Shown here one piece after another: positions 63,517 to 64,000 of a stretch of DNA of 64,000 nucleotides (positions are counted from its first letter, which is position 1; every line of letters begins with the position of its first letter). Below the pieces are notes generated by a model. That model was not told where the DNA came from. It made no database searches and worked only from the letters and a program-made list of their open reading frames with translations. The stretch is from Thiodiazotropha sp040506975 (GTDB lineage: Bacteria; Pseudomonadota; Gammaproteobacteria; Chromatiales; Chromatiaceae). The DNA lies in assembly GCA_965211775.1 (NCBI GenBank), contig OZ242974.1:1488001-1552000 (forward strand), given 5' to 3'. A program made the position numbers and the translations under genes.

Positions 63517-64000
63517 ATGTCGCTGTATAAAACGAGAACGAGTGAACACCTGATGGCGATGACAAGAGACCGGCGCCGCACCCCCAGGGGAGGCAATGAA
63601 CGTCAGCTGACCCGAGAGTCCTGGCGGGTATTCCAGATAATGGCGGAGTTCGTCGAAGGCTTTGAGCAGCTGGCTCAGATAAGTCCTTCGGTCAGTTTTT
63701 TCGGCTCCGCACGCACCCCGCGTGATCATCACCATTATGCCCTGGCGGAAGAGATCGCACGGCTGTTGTCCGACAGTGGATTCTCAGTGGTCAGCGGTGG
63801 CGGCCCCGGGATCATGGAAGCGGCGAACAAGGGGGCCTTCGAGGGGAAATCCACCAGCATCGGCCTGAATATCCAACTCCCGATGGAGCAGGCCGGGAAC
63901 CCCTATCAGGATATTGCCCTCAACTTCCGCCACTTTTTTGCCCGCAAGGTGATGTTTGTGAAACATGCATCGGCCTATGTGGTACTCCCGGGCGGTTTCG
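63517..64000 (+). CDS. LOG/TIGR00730-family Rossmann protein, partial
   Basis: An open frame from ATG 63517 to the window edge, 161 codons and incomplete. FFGSARTPRDHHHYALAEEI, VVSGGGPGIMEAANKGAFEG and the later NFRHFFARKVMFVKHASAYV are conserved in the family, including the PGGF beginning of the PGGxGTxxE motif at the edge. Members of this fold include nucleotide 5'-monophosphate ribohydrolases (cytokinin-activating LOG) and the E. coli-type PpnN. The exact substrate is unknown. ATG 63553 is an alternative start; neither has a strong ribosome site. Confidence 0.88.
   Translation, partial: MSLYKTRTSEHLMAMTRDRRRTPRGGNERQLTRESWRVFQIMAEFVEGFEQLAQISPSVSFFGSARTPRDHHHYALAEEIARLLSDSGFSVVSGGGPGIMEAANKGAFEGKSTSIGLNIQLPMEQAGNPYQDIALNFRHFFARKVMFVKHASAYVVLPGGF

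Noticed and set aside
1..64000. CRISPR arrays, prophage genes, integrases or toxin-antitoxin pairs
   Set aside because: No regularly spaced direct repeats or recognisable phage, integrase or toxin genes were found; the repeats present are IS elements, one MITE-like element and short dispersed motifs.

Overview
The window looks like the chromosome of a gammaproteobacterium of the sulfur-oxidiser type (Chromatiales or Thiodiazotropha/Sedimenticola-like). This rests on gene content: a DsrC/TusE-family sulfur-carrier protein under an FNR-type promoter, polyhydroxybutyrate genes (phaA, phaB), a c551-like cytochrome, a SUF Fe-S system, bacteriohemerythrin, a TonB system and B12-independent MetE. 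No rRNA or species marker is present, so the genus is an inference. One tRNA gene, tRNA-Arg(CCG), is present.

Layout. 1-7.6 kb: creA and a partial coupled gene, the DsrC-like gene, a mannosyl-3-phosphoglycerate phosphatase, and an RND efflux pair. 7.7-12.2 kb: phaB-phaA, a decayed porin fragment, a DRE-TIM aldolase and an HDOD protein. 12.4-19.5 kb: an IS1380 copy, a coiled-coil protein, an HBM/HAMP membrane sensor, and a UspA plus fused TRAP permease. 19.9-25.7 kb: metE and metR, pushed apart by an IS1595 element, with an IS4 element and a MITE-like hairpin at the metR 3' end. 25.9-37 kb: bacteriohemerythrin, sdaA, an unknown gene, then sufB-C-D-T, an IS1380 copy, sufA and sufE, with another IS1380 copy inserted in the suf promoter region. 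37-45.5 kb: soluble chemoreceptor, SIMPL protein, dinB, DUF429, and a REC-REC-GGDEF gene split by IS1595. 46-58 kb: tonB-exbD-exbB, two TonB-dependent receptors, and two paralogous MoxY/NarL-type two-component systems, one with its kinase split by IS1595. 58-64 kb: 2-hydroxyacid dehydrogenase, tRNA-Arg, cytochrome c, a fifth IS1595 copy, rep, and a partial LOG-family gene.

The dominant theme is insertion-sequence activity. Five nearly identical 1029-bp IS1595-family copies (four with perfect 8-bp target duplications), three nearly identical 1568-bp IS1380-family copies (4-bp CTAG or TTAG duplications) and one 1274-bp IS4-family copy (9-bp duplication) could all be delimited to the base. Several hits fall in or beside regulators: a diguanylate cyclase, a histidine kinase, the metE-metR control region and the suf promoter. 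Exact reconstruction across the duplications restores the reading frame in both split genes, so these look like recent losses.

The most system-like candidate is the 46-58 kb TonB island. TonB/ExbBD, two receptors, two kinases sharing the same periplasmic sensor architecture and their NarL-type partners are interleaved, together with an unusual acidic loop in one receptor and two operator-like palindromes upstream of it.
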